This document shows positions 18,501 to 30,684 of a stretch of DNA of 64,000 bases, piece after piece (the first letter of the stretch is position 1; each line of letters opens with the position of its first letter). Position numbers and translations under genes: made by a program. The notes beneath the pieces are model-generated. The model worked only from the letters and a program-made list of their open reading frames with translations. It did not search any database and was not told the DNA's origin. The DNA is taken from NCBI RefSeq assembly GCF_022965805.1, contig NC_133106.1:38939881-39003880 (forward strand), given 5' to 3'. This DNA is from Primulina eburnea. Lineage: Eukaryota; Streptophyta; Magnoliopsida; Lamiales; Gesneriaceae.

Positions 18501-18899
18501 TATGTGTTCACATTAGGTGGTACAGTTGTAAGCTGGGTGTCTAAGCTGCAAAAGATTGTTGCGCTTTCGACTACTGAGGCTGAGTATGTTGCAGTTACAA
18601 AAGCTAGTAAGGAGATGATATGGTTGAGATCTTTTCTGGAAGAATTGGGTCAGAAGCTTGAAGATAGCACATTACACTGTGATAGTCAGAGTGCTATTCA
18701 TTTAGCAAAAAATCCTGTTTATCATGCTAGGACAAAGCATATACAGGTTAGGTACCATTTCATCAGATCAGTGCTGGAAGATGGAGTCTTGATGCTAGAG
18801 AAGATTCCTGGAAGTAAGAATCCAGCCGATATGCTCACAAAGACAGTAACCATTGACAAACTGAAGTTGTGTTCAACTTCAGTCGGACTGCAAGTATAA
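18490..18899 (+). pseudogene. Copia RNase H C-terminal fragment
   Basis: Reads TGYVFTLGGTVVSWVS, LSTTEAEYVA, HCDSQSAIHLAKNP, RTKHIQVRYHFIR and NPADMLTK, the end of the Copia polyprotein, to a stop at 18897-18899. The upstream reverse transcriptase and integrase are deleted. The piece sits in a frame opened by the deletion junction and has no start of its own. Confidence 0.88.
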
Positions 18900-18957
18900 A
18901 TGGAGATATATGAGCTGCTGCAATGATGGTGTGAAAACATGATTGAAATCAAGTCTT

Positions 18958-18970
18958 CAAGTGGGAGAAA
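18958..18970 (+). promoter_or_regulatory. Polypurine tract
   Basis: aagtgggagaaa immediately before the right LTR, the usual Copia plus-strand primer. Confidence 0.85.
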
Positions 18971-19455
18971 TGTTAGGTGAGTGGGATCACCTTTGTCTTT
19001 ATTATTAGAAGACAGCACATGGAATTGTCAACAATTGCAGCTTCAAATTTGGTTGCTGCCTGCAGCTGCAGAAGAATAAATGCATTCCTTGTGTTTACAC
19101 GGGAAAACTCGCCTATAAATACGAGCATAATTCGTATTGAAAATCTATCCCAAAAAGCAATTCCAAAAGCTTTGTAAACAAGAGAAAACAAAAGAGTTGT
19201 GAGTATCTCTTGTGTGAGTTAGAGAAAATATTTTCTCGGTTATACTCGGGTTGGGAGTGTGAGATATTTAGTGTATCATTGTGTACACTTGTTGTAATAT
19301 TGCTCCTGTTATAAAAGATCAGCAGTAGCTCCGTGGACGTAGCCTATTTTTGGGTGAATCACGTAAATCTTGATTTCTTGTTGATTATTTTATTCCGAAT
19401 TTTTTCGGCAATATTATCATCGTGATCGGCATCGCTTCGGGGTAATTCCCCAACA
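18971..19455 (+). repeat. Right LTR of the Copia element
   Basis: 485 bp, beginning TGTTAGG and ending CCAACA, followed by the CTCAA duplication. Close to the left LTR; by-eye divergence is about 3 percent. Confidence 0.93.
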
Positions 19456-20663
19456 CTCAATGCTTGCACTATTGCTTGCCGACTCCATCATCCATAGTGC
19501 CCGCATATTTTACTTTTTTACTCAGTAAGACCTTACGGATTCTTAATTTGTTTGTTTGAACATGTTCTCTCACTGAGGAAGCCTGATTTTTAGTTGCATT
19601 CCATGTTTTTAGCTTAACTTCTATTTTTATTTGTCCTGGTCCCTGGATTCCAGTACTTGCATTGAGAAAATATAATTCATCTCTGATTGAAAGGATCTTT
19701 GGATGAATTCATGCCAATACGTTTCTTGACACAGCTCCTTATGCTGTCCTTTTTGCCTGGATTCTTTTTTTTTTAAATATCTTTTGGTATTCTTGTGTTG
19801 CTGTTTCACTCCTTTTTCATTAGAATGAAACAAACAAAATGCTCCAATAAGGAGTGATATTGTTATGTGTGTGTGTGGGTGTGGTTGGAGCATATCTTGC
19901 CTCACTGTTTTTTTGTCAAACAGGTGGACTTTTACCCTAGTCACCGTCTATTTTGGGGTATGCTATTCATTGCTAAAACCTGCATCCATACACCTCTAAA
20001 TTAGATCAACAAGTATCAAGAAAGTCATTGAAGTCCATTATATATTTTTGTAATTGGTTGTGTCATTTTGTTCTTATATGAAGATCAAAATCAGATTTTT
20101 ATTTTTCAGTTTGTGTTTTTGTAGCTAGCAACACTACTCTCCTTTCATGGATGTCTCCATTACTGCCACAGATTCGACCATGATAAAAATCGTCATGTTG
20201 GTACAGAGTAGTGAGGCTCCTATATAACACCAAAGCTCGGAGAATATGCAGATGTAGAATAAGTACGACGAAGGTCGTCGCCAAACTGCATCTACTTGGG
20301 AATACACTTTACAAATAATTTTTCAGGCAAGTTTTCTCCTGCAGTTATACCATACTCCTAAATATTTATTATTATCCACGCAGGAAAATATGGCATCCAA
20401 TTTTTAGTTGACTGATAATTAATTCAATGTTAATCTCATTTCATTTTAGGAAAGCTTTGCCAGAGTTTTTGCCTTTTGGGTCATTGCTTCATGTATGTTC
20501 ATAAAAGCACTAACGAGGAGATCTCAAGTCTTGGATAAGCGCTGAATATTCAGCCAGTGTAGTCAAAGATGTATCACCAAGTGTAACTGAGGATCTGTAC
20601 TAGAGGATATCAGACTGGAGAAAATATGGAACGAACTGTGAATTTAGTCATCACCATGTTGTG

Positions 20664-20682
20664 TATATATATATATATATAT
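20664..20682. repeat. (TA)n microsatellite in pseudogene intron
   Basis: About nine TA units shortly before the exon at 20723. Confidence 0.85.
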
Positions 20683-21282
20683 GTTTTACTTCTTATTATT
20701 TCTCATTACACTTTTGTTATAGATGTGTGCTGGGGCTGTCGCACTAACAGATTCTGTCTTCTGGCTTGTACTTTACCCATTTTTTACTGACAAAGATTTC
20801 AGATTAAGTTTTAAAGCTAAGTATAAAGATATCAAATTAATCCGCTTGGCTATGTTGTTGTTTGAATTTAGTGATTTTGTTACCTTCAAATGTTCGACTA
20901 TGCTACATACGTTGTTTTGCTCATTCCACTAAACTACGCGCCAGGGCTCACATGAACCTATTCAAGCTTTAATATTATACTAAAAGTTCGGTCACACTGG
21001 TAGTCTGACTACTCAATCGAATGGTCGATTGTGAGCTCAAACTTCGCTTGAATAGAAATGTCAGAGCTGCTGTATATATATTAATGAAATCGATTGTCAA
21101 AGTTGATAATAAAAACACTTTAATTGAAACAGTGTCTTGAGATCAAACGGCTTCACAAGCACTCGAGTTTCGCTCGGAGCATGATTTTGGCAGTTTATAG
21201 TCACTCGACTCAAATTTACCTCTACTTTGTCTGCATGTGATTGCAGAACACATGCTGGAGTCAAATGCATGCAACATGTTTC

Positions 21283-21903
21283 ACATTATTTCTTTGATAC
21301 GCATCTTGGCTTTGCCTCTGAGCTCGGGAACTACGCAGAATACAGTGGTGCTCCCAATGAAGAAGAAGTCTTGCAATATGCCAGAGTTGTAATTGATGTG
21401 AGGATCATCACTTGCCTATTTTCTTTCTTCAGTGCTCAAGATCTTGGTTGATGGAAGATCTGAGGGCCCTAAAATATACTTTTTTTCATATACTTAAGCT
21501 AACATATCAACTAGTGACTTATTTACAGTGTGCAACTGCCGATCCTGATGGTCAGAAACGAGCCCTCGTGATAGGTGGTTGGATCGCCAATTTCACTGAT
21601 TTCGCTGCCACGCTCAATGGAATTGTTCGAGCTCTGAAAGAAAAGGTACTGATACTTCAGTATCCATATGTTATGTCCTCTCCGCACCAGATGCTCAACT
21701 CCTAACATTATTGCTCTGGTTATAGGAATCAAAACTTAAGGCAGCAAGAATGAGTCTATACGTTCGAAGGGGTGCTCCTAATTACCAAAGAGGTCTTGCC
21801 AGGATGAGAAGAAATGGGCATTCCTATAGAGGTCTATGGACCCGAGGCAACCATGACCGGTATATGCAAACAAGCCATTGAATGCATCACTGCAGCTGCC
21901 TGA
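21283..21903 (+). pseudogene. ACLA: ATP-citrate lyase subunit A (ACLA), frameshifted 3' fragment
   Basis: Three exonic blocks: up to 21397, 21529-21645 and 21726-21903, with correct GT-AG borders. They read [17 protein letters not shown] and [13 protein letters not shown], then [17 protein letters not shown], then [20 protein letters not shown]. This matches the last third of plant ACLA, the cytosolic enzyme making acetyl-CoA from citrate. Lesions: a small deletion near 21806 shifts the frame, so that the normal ending [20 protein letters not shown] is present only in another frame; a Trp replaces Gly in the GGGIANFTD motif; and the N-terminal two thirds are absent. The remaining introns show that it came from genomic DNA rather than from mRNA. 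Confidence 0.88.
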
Positions 21904-23460
21904 ACTTTGAATTCATTGTTTATTGCTTTTGGTTTGTAGGAATATAGATTTGAAATTTTTGTGTTTTTAAAACGTGCCATAAATGAGGCTGAAGTCTCCG
22001 AGATTACAAATTAATGAATGAAATCTTTCGTCTGTTTTTTGCACAACTGGGGTAATTATCATTCTATAGACCCATTTTAAACTATTTTTTGCAGTACAAT
22101 ACACACAAATCTTATATATATTTTATGTCATAGATATAGCTGTTTTAAGAAATTTACAGTTGTTTCACATCGGGTATTGTTAGTTTGGATATTATATTAA
22201 ATTTTACTGGAAATGAAATATTTTATTATAAATATTTTTTTCCCTTTTTCGGGTGCATATTATATTACAAAGGATATGAATGAATAGTTTATACCGCTTT
22301 TCTAAGGCGACAACAATTCTCTCGCTGGGCATTGGGATTCGACTTTTTAGCAAAGTTTTTGGCATTCAAGTAAATTATTAGGACAATCTTTGTTTTTATT
22401 TAAGAAGAAGAAAAAAAATGTTCTCGTAAAATTATGAAACTAACTTGATAATAGTACACAGTAAGCAGCTCATAAAATTTTAGACCACGTCACGTGACCT
22501 GCAAAAGTTTCGCTGTAAAAATTTCAAAGGAGAGACGTAGACAAGGCAAAGCATGTGACCTGCAAAAGTTTTTAACCTTTGCCTTTGTGGCTTCCCATTG
22601 TCCCCTTCGAATCAATCAAACACGTCTTTTCAGTTCAAACCACTGAATATGAATCTATAAAGTAAGTTTTTTGATCCCCCAAAAATATAGAACTAGCTTT
22701 TCCTCCTTATTTTTATAAACCCAAATCTTAACTTAATTAATTTTATAGTACCTAAATAGTAAATATCAACTTTCATTTCATCTTACGCTGTCCCCATCTG
22801 TGTCTATGATGCCTTGGACTCTAGCAGGATTTGTATCTTTCTGCCAAATATCATATTGTGTCGTGTGTGAATTACTAATAGAGTGGAAGATGCTAATCTT
22901 GAGTGGATATTTTGTGATTTGTGAATAACAATCACGTAATTGAAACTGATTTCTGGATATATTCTACTACGGCTAATGAAATTTTCTGTTGCTCGGTTCA
23001 AAATTTGATACAGCGTGGAATTCGCAAGCTGAGATTCCCAATCTCAAGGCCCCTGAAATTTCAGGTCTATTATCTGTTTTTGCAGCTTCAAGAAATTCCC
23101 TTCATTTTCTTGGTTTTACTCCGCCAATATTTTTATTGAAGACTCTGTTTTTTTTTTTGGTTCAAGGAGTTCGCTTTTTTTCATCCGGGCTTTCGTTTAT
23201 TTCACCATGTTCAAAATCAAAGCTGGCAATTAGAGTTGAGGTTGCTTGGAGGTAAAAGTGGGAAAAGTTAGCATTTCTCTACGCGGTAATGGTAGGCTTG
23301 CTTTATGAGGTTCTGATTCTGGTGGGCACCTTTTTGGCTGAGGTGTTTGGATAATAATAATTCAATGAATGGAGGATGTGTATCATTGTGAGAATGGCTT
23401 ATTCTTGAAGCCAAATCAAAAGTTTTCCGAGAAGGTTAAATAAGTGGAGATTTTCAGGGA
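21904..23460. other. Upstream region of the NIK-type kinase gene
   Basis: No ORF is supported. A 17-bp direct repeat, gtgacctgcaaaagttt, occurs at 22494-22510 and 22555-22571, the first preceded by CACGTG-like sequence (cacgtcacgtgac, G-box core). The final several hundred bases are likely leader, as no better start than 23461 is in frame. Confidence 0.5.
22494..22571 (+). promoter_or_regulatory. Repeated promoter motif with adjacent G-box
   Basis: Two identical 17-bp copies of gtgacctgcaaaagttt, 61 bp apart, about 900 bp upstream of the kinase start. CACGTG at 22491-22496 overlaps the first copy; CATGTG marks the second. Such paired sites may bind bHLH/bZIP factors, but this is inference. 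Confidence 0.4.
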
Positions 23461-26400
23461 ATGGAAAGGTTGATTTATCTGTTATCGAGCTTGGTGTTTT
23501 TTATGTTGGTGGAGGGCTCTTATTCAATTCTATCTCCTTCTGGAGTAAATTATGAAGGTGCTTCTGAAATTTCATATTTTTCTTTTCGCAAAATGGTGAA
23601 AGTTTGATCCTATTCAACTTATATATGATTGATGGTTACCTAAAAATTATTTCTTTGAAAGCTAACCCATGTGTATTTACTATAATTGTTATTTCTGCAA
23701 ATTTTTTAACCAGATTCGGTCTCTTTTCTTCTTAGATTTCACTTCAATTCTCATACTTTAGAGTAGTCATTTTATGTTGCAAATGCACATATTAGTACCA
23801 TTTATCTTTATTGTTGAAAATGAATGGATAACTACTGTGCTCTGCTTATGAGAAAGAAACAAAGGATGACTACGTATTCATAGTTCTTGGCTGTGACTTG
23901 TTTTTAACAAATTATTTGGTTTCTTTAACTGGATGCAGTTGTAGCTTTGATAGCTATAAAGAGTGATTTACATGATCCGTATAATGTGATGGAGAATTGG
24001 GATGCGACTTCTGTAGATCCTTGTAGCTGGAGGATGGTCACCTGTTCCCAGGATGGCTATGTTTCTGCTCTGTAAGTTTCTATCACCACTCTTCTTGTTG
24101 TAAACTGGAGAAATTTTTCTACCTTAGTGATTTTTCCCGTAATATTTAGCTTCATAATCCAGGGCTGATCCGAGAATTCGGGAGAGGGGACTAGACGGGA
24201 TTAGACAGTGACTCGGTGGAATTATTATTATTTTTTGGAGGGAGACGTAATTTTCAGACAATTAATTATAAAATTTGGAACTTTTTTCATCTCATAGCCT
24301 GCTAGATCCGCTCTGCACTCGGGAGCGAGATTTATCAAAATGAATATCAGTAGTAATTAGTTTTGTTTCCTTTCTTGCTTTTACGGATCTCTTTCACTAT
24401 AGTTGACGGGAAGAATCTTCTTTCCATCATACTTCTCTATAAGTTAAAATGGGATGTACTCTGAAATGTAACGACGAGGTCATATGAAGTAATAATGTCT
24501 GTCACTGATCCTTGATGATGGTAATTTTTGCTTGTTATCAGAGGGCTACCTAGCCTGAGCTTGTCTGGAACCTTGTCGTCTAGGATTGGAAATCTTACTA
24601 ATCTGCAGTCTGTGTAAGTTATTCCTGTCCACCATGTTCTGTTTATTCTAATTTTTCCTTAAATGCAAATTATTCAACACACTGAATTATTCTTAGAACC
24701 GTTGTAACTAACAAGCTGATTATTTCTTCCATTTGGGCATATGTAGGTTGCTGCAAAATAATAATATTACAGGTCCATTTCTGGATGTCATTGGAAAATT
24801 GGAAAAGCTTCAAACACTTGATTTGTCCAACAACAAGCTGTTTGGTGAAATACCTGATTCTGTTGGCAATCTGAAGAACTTGAATTATCTGTGAGTTTTT
24901 AGGACTTTTGCCACTAAAATTTGGGTCTTTGCATGTTCTTTAGATTGATTCATATTTTACGGTTCTTCGAGCAAGACAGGCGTCTTAACAACAACAGCCT
25001 CAGGGGACTGGTACCCAACTCTCTTGCCAAAATCGGAAGCCTTACCCTTGTGTATGTTACACTTTTCGATTTTCCTTTTCCCAATCAATGTTGAGTAAAC
25101 CAATTAGTTCCATGCATTCTTGAATAATTAAAGACTTAACTTTATTTATGAACTCTTTCAGGGACCTTTCTTTCAATAATTTAAGTGGTCCTTTGCCAAA
25201 AATTTCTGCTCGAACATTTAAGTGGGTCATCTTTCTGTTTCTCTTTAACATATCATATCTTGCATTATACTTGTCTCATTTCTGGAATTTCCCTTTCAGT
25301 GTAGTCGGAAATCCTTTGATTTGTGGGCTAACTTCGCAGAACAATTGCTCTGTACTCTATCCAGAATCGCCGTTCCCACCAGATGCTGTTAAAGGTATAT
25401 TTCACTTCCTCCCCGAGCATTTCAGTGCTTCTATGGTCTCTAAATTTCTCTTTTTTCCAGAACAATCAAACTTGGGAGCAAAACGCCATGTTGCCATTGC
25501 TTTTGGAACGAGCTTTGCCACTGTGATTTCAATAATCATTATTGTTGGCTTGCTTAGTTGGTGGAGATGCAGACACAATCAGCAGATTTTCTTGGATGTT
25601 AATGGTAAGTTCAACTTAACATGTTTGTTGTGTACCAGAGTAGCTTATGAGAAATGACATTATATTGGCAGAACAATATGATCGGGAGGTACGTTTAGGC
25701 CACTTAAGAGAATATACATTTAAGGAACTCCGAGCTGCAACTAGCCATTTCAACTCAAAGAATATACTGGGGAAGGGAGGATTTGGTATTGTATACAAAG
25801 GCCAGTTGCATGATGGGACTGTGGTGGCTGTCAAAAGGTTAAAGGATTACAGTGCTGTGGGTGGTGAAATACAGTTCCAGACAGAAGTAGAGTTGATCAG
25901 TCTGGCTGTTCACAGGAATCTTCTCCGCATTTGGGGGTTCTGCCTGGCTGAAAATGAACGTCTTCTCGTTTACCCATATATGCCAAATGGAAGTGTTGCA
26001 TCTCGATTAAAAGGTCTGAAATTCTCTTTCCAACATATGAAGCTAATTACTGGCTGCCACTTGTATTTCGAATCGAGCTCATACAAGTGAGGGCTCTACT
26101 CAATAGGTTTTGCTAACGTTTAGTTTCTAGAAATTCCACATTTACAAAAATGATTGATCAAAGTTGATAGAAGAGTCTATCATAGACTTATATAGCCTTT
26201 CCCACCTCAGCTATAATCATATGTACGACAGTGGTATTGCCAACTCAAAAGTTTAGAGTCTCGACTAATGTACATGAGAGACTATGTATGATGGATTGTT
26301 GAAGCCTTGAACATGAGTGATCGGTATAAAATTCTCGTTGTTTACTTGGATATGAATATATGATTAGCTTTTATTTATAGATCATTTCCATGGAAGGCCA

Positions 26401-27411
26401 GTTTTAGACTGGTTCCGGCGTAAAAGGATAGCATTGGGCACAGCACGGGGATTGACATATTTACATGAGCAATGTGACCCTAAGATTATACATCGTGATG
26501 TCAAAGCAGCCAACATTTTGTTGGATGAGGACTTTGAGGCAGTTGTTGGAGACTTTGGACTGGCAAAGCTTTTAGACCATCGGGATTCTCATGTGACCAC
26601 CGCAGTCCGTGGAACTGTTGGCCACATTGCTCCTGAATATCTATCAACTGGTCAGTCATCTGAAAAAACAGATGTTTTTGGGTTTGGAATCTTGCTTCTT
26701 GAGTTGATAACTGGCCTGAAGGCTGTGGACTTTGGGCGGGTGACCAACCAGAAAGGAGTGATGCTGGATTGGGTATGTTTCCTCTCCAACCCTCCTTTTA
26801 TTGGAAAAATAAGGGCGAATCTATGTGTCTTAGAATGGCAAATATAATTTCAGAGCTTTACGTGTTTGAGATGGGACTACTGTTATCCCACCCTTGCGTT
26901 GGATCCTAGTAACATGAAAGGAACTAACTAAAATTTTACGTGAAGAGATTAGCTTGTTTACAAAAACAACTACGAAATCTCGGTGTATTGTCTTATCACC
27001 TTTGTTGTATCTGTCCCTGGCTATAGCATCTGTCGTTTTACTGGTTTTTTCTTTTCGTGTTCTCAAAACTCGGTCAAATTATTTCAATTTTAGGTAAAGA
27101 AGCTCCATCAGGAAGGGAAGCCAAACCTTATGGTGGACAAAGATTTAGAAAACAATTTTGACAGGATGGAGTTGCATGAAATGGTGCAAGTAGCGCTCCT
27201 TTGTACTCATTTCAATCCATCTCATCGCCCCAAGATGTCAGAAGTATTGAGGATGTTAGAAGGCGATGGTTTAGCTGAAAAATGGGAGCAGTTGCAAAAT
27301 TTCGAGACTCCAAGGTACCGTTCATCTGAGTGTCGTTCTCAAAGATATTCCGATTTCATCGAGGACTCATCACTTGTGGTTGAGGCTGTAGAACTCTCGG
27401 GCCCAAGATAG
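23461..27411 (+). CDS. NSP-interacting kinase (NIK)-type LRR receptor kinase
   Basis: 11 exons: 23461-23557, 23939-24071, 24542-24613, 24747-24890, 24980-25051, 25162-25221, 25300-25394, 25461-25604, 25672-26013, 26381-26772 and 27094-27411, giving 622 aa. The LRR exons of 72, 144 and 72 bp are the hallmark of LRR-II receptor kinases. Order: signal peptide, SPSGVNYE cap with DPCSW, about five LRRs, one membrane helix ([14 protein letters not shown]), then an RD kinase with [29 protein letters not shown] and DFGLAKLL. The activation segment [12 protein letters not shown] keeps the Thr residues that control NIK1. The C-terminus ELSGPR and [10 protein letters not shown] are closer to NIK1-3 than to SERKs. 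NIKs act at the plasma membrane in immune and translational-suppression signalling. NIK1, 2 or 3 cannot be decided. Confidence 0.93.
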
Positions 27412-29358
27412 AATTTGATACTCGTGTTCTAGTTCATTGTAAATATTGTTTAATGTCATTACATGTAAAAGGTTAAGAAATTTTGTACAAGGTTTTAGTT
27501 CTCTGTTCATGTGGAGAGTCGGAATGATTTTTGCTTCATTAGTCCCATCAAAATTCAGGAATTAATGTTGTGTGTATATGGTGCGATTTATTCGTGAATC
27601 ATTTTTGTTATATCGAGTGTTTGCTTCGAACTAGTTCAGATAGTGAATTGAACTCGATTATATGTTGTTTTTTTTTTTTAGCTCGAGCTTGATTTGACTG
27701 CTTCTTGAGTTACTTGGATATCAAGCGGTCGAGTCAAATGAAGTAAATTTTTTCCGGGGAGTCTCAAACTTCAAATGGATAAAACTATACACAATATGCC
27801 TTCGTTTTTTATGCATGCATGGCCTGTCAAATTAATTAAAATATTACACCTCAGTGCATACACATGCACGTCTACATATATTTCATGCATGTACACGTGT
27901 GTATATAGGCGGAGCCATGTGTTGCTTTGCCCGGACAGTATATTTTTTCCTGTTTTTTTATAACGCGGTTTTAGTCTTAATTTCTCAATAGAACACCAGC
28001 TTAAGGCGGGTTTAAAAAATTCTAGCTCGGCCTAAGTGGAAAGCACGACATGTCAAATCAAAAGAACCTTTAGCCGAATCCACAATGACTTGCCGGGTAG
28101 ATGCATGGGAATATAAGGTTGTTGGATCAGAATTAATATATATCCCATGCAGAATTTGATGTTCTTGCCCACTCCATTTCCCTAGCTGGCTTTTCAAGAT
28201 ACACCAAATTCTTCGTTCCAACACATTCTTGCTAGCCAGAGTATCGATTTTTTTATGCTGGTTTGGGTTTTAAATAGAAGGCGATCTTGGGAATTGGTGA
28301 ATGATTAAATAAAGACGCGCCTTTTCAGATTATGAAAATCATTGATGAATAGAATAAAATACATTTATGTGATTACTCTTTTGACTTAATTTCTAAATCG
28401 GTGTTATATTTTTCAAATTTGAGACGAGGTAACGTAAAAGAAGAAGTACATGATGTATTAAAACGATGGAAAACAAAAAAACGAAAATTATATATCAGAA
28501 AAATTATTGTAGTTTGCTGGAACACATGATACAAATGGTGCGGTTTAAATAACAAAAAATCATTTCCCACCTCCTTATTATCATGCATCACTTTTGATAA
28601 AATGGCGGGTTCCCTTTCTTATGTGTGTTTATCAGTGAATCCCACTAATTATCGATTCCCCAAATAAACTAATCTTCCACTAATCACAATATATATAAAA
28701 CTTTAAATTCCATAAGTCAACTTGATCCCAACCCAAAATGAATATATCGATTGGGTCAGCCCACAGATACATCTGTATTTAATAAATGGCTTGGAATCCA
28801 AAATTCGAGTCCGTGAGTACAAATTCAACTATATATGATCATAAATTTTGGTTATTTTTACGATATACATAAAATAAAAATTTGTTATACTGGTTGGTAA
28901 TGTGAGGTTGTAAATGACAACTTATAAGATTGGTTTTTATAGAAACCTAGAAAAAACTATATATGAAATTTGAGATATATATATATAACAATACATCGAC
29001 TCATCAACGGATATATGTTAAATCTTGTATCTTAATTTTACGTTCATCTAGTGAACCAGATCAGACAAAGTAAAATCAACAGTTTAGCGTTCGAGAATTT
29101 CTCAAGAGATCATTTATCATATTATTAATCTCACACATGTACATTTAACCCAACAATTATGATGAAAATTATAACAATTATTAATTGATGCCCTAATCCA
29201 AGATGTATACGAATGTCTCTTGGACTTCAATATAAAATAATATCACTTTCTCCTAAAATGGTTAAGAATATTGTTTATCTTCTGACCACGAACTGTCTCA
29301 TCCGGAGGTCGGTCGTCGTTACACTGATTGTTTTAAAATTCAGCCACGAGTAGATTAA

Positions 29359-29360
<2 letters not shown>

Positions 29361-29412
<52 letters not shown>
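29361..29412. repeat. (TA)26 microsatellite
   Basis: Uninterrupted TA dinucleotides. Confidence 0.95.
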
Positions 29413-29415
<3 letters not shown>

Positions 29416-30127
29416 CTCCACCAAAATTTAATTTAAACTCTCGAATATGAAATCTGCGTCAAACTGTCGGGAAAATTGGAAAAGCAGAACATTCAAATCA
29501 TAAAGCGATTATTATTCCCTTCTCGATTGTATAGATTTTTTTTATCTCTAAAATTTTTATATTTTTATTAGTATTTTTTGTTAATATGTTTGTATTAACT
29601 GAGTATTGGAGAATGATGAACTATTTTTTTAGGAATTAAACAATGATAAAATACGAATCTTGTTTGTAAATTTTAATTTTTTTAAATTTGTGTGAAAAGT
29701 AAAAAATTATTTATAGTTAGGATGGATAAAAGTAATTTATTTTGATGAACAAGGATGAGTACGCTCATTTCTTGGAGGTGACTTTATAATAATTTATATT
29801 ATATATATATATATAATCCTTTATTTTAATAGACGATGCTTTTTAACATTGCTTGTTTCCCTCTTAATTTCAGGGTCTGAGATTAAAGTGGATGTGAGAG
29901 TGCTTAAACAAAAGAACGAGGTTTCCTTAATTAATTAATATTCTAATCATAATTTTTTTTTTTATTTTATTAAGATGTACTTTACACCTTGCTAATGTAT
30001 CTTTTCGGTTATCTCGGGTTAGATTAAATTAGCTTTGTATTTACGAAGAGTGATGGTTTTGTCCACCCATATATCTCGTGACATAAAATTCACAAAAACA
30101 TTTCTTTAATAGTATAAAAATATAGAG

Positions 30128-30307
30128 TGGGTCTCATGTGAGACCGTCTCACGGATCATAATCTGTGAGACAGATCAACCCTACCCATATTTACAATAAA
30201 AAGTAATACTCTTAGCATAAAAGGTAATAATTTTTTTATGGGTGACCTAAATAAATGTTCTCTCTCACAAATACGACCCGTGAGACCGTCTCACACAAGT
30301 TTTTACC
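30128..30307. repeat. Dispersed MITE-like repeat, copy A
   Basis: About 180 bp with near-palindromic arms: gtgagaccgtctcacgga on the left and cccgtgagaccgtctcac on the right. The core contains acaataaaaagtaatact and gggtgacctaaata. Shared with 37352-37523 and, inverted, with 30508-30684. No transposase; it is probably a non-autonomous element. Confidence 0.8.
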
Positions 30308-30507
30308 AAAAATATAATCTAACTGTCTGTACTACTAATTACGGAGACTTTTAACGTGGGCCTGAGACTTGCTTATCTCAGACAAAAAAGTACAAAGAAA
30401 AAATTAAATCTATTCTATATAAATAAATTATTAAAACTACTCGAAATCGAGGAGACTCGAACCTGATACCAACAAGTCTCAGGGTTTCAACATTAAAAAT
30501 TCACAAA

Positions 30508-30684
30508 AACTATCGTGAGATATTTCACTTGTCAATTTTGTGAGACGTATCTCCAAACACACCCGATTAATGAAAAAGTGTTATATTTTATGCTAAAAAA
30601 TTACTTTTAATTTTAAATATAAGTCGAGTTGACACGTATAACAGAAATAGATTTTTGAGACCGTATCACAATAGACATACTCTA
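30508..30684. repeat. Dispersed MITE-like repeat, copy C, inverted and diverged
   Basis: The reverse orientation of the same family: gtgagatatttcac, then ttgtgagacgtatctcc, then ttttatgctaaaaaattactttt and gagaccgtatcac. More diverged than the other copies and therefore older. Confidence 0.65.

Larger units (their letters stand above)
16775..19455 (+). mobile_element. Copia LTR retrotransposon, internally deleted
   Basis: 2681 bp, flanked by the 5-bp duplication CTCAA (16770-16774 and 19456-19460). The two LTRs of about 480 bp begin TGTTAGG and end CCAACA. A tRNA-iMet primer site follows the left LTR and a purine tract precedes the right one. The interior keeps a damaged gag, the zinc knuckle, the protease start and the RNase H end. 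Integrase and reverse transcriptase are missing, so the copy is non-autonomous. It lies in the same orientation as the disrupted host gene and splits its codon Met (ATG) between A and TG. Confidence 0.95.
16516..20808 (+). pseudogene. Rolling-stone-like plant membrane protein gene, interrupted and decayed
   Basis: Exonic pieces: 16516-16774 continuing at 19461-19524 (split by a retrotransposon), 19924-19957, 20125-20326 and 20723 to about 20808. The reading APSYWLNWRFLLCATWILI, then TIHPIWLLGYRIVAFCSML, then TQWTFTLVTVYFG, LATLLSFHGC, TASTWEYTLQIIFQ and MCAGAVALTDSVFWLVLYPF follows a plant multi-span membrane family (At1g10660-like, related to animal rolling stone). Damage: the Copia insertion in a coding exon, TAG-TGA in frame near 20209, a frameshift near 20254, a GC donor at 20327, no upstream exon for the usual N-terminus, and no trace of the expected C-terminal membrane half. 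The ATG at 16516 may not be the original start. The family's function is unknown. Confidence 0.8.

Noticed and set aside
18973..19191. Reading frames shared by 16777-16992 and 18973-19191
   Set aside because: They are the same chance frames in the two LTR copies, not genes.
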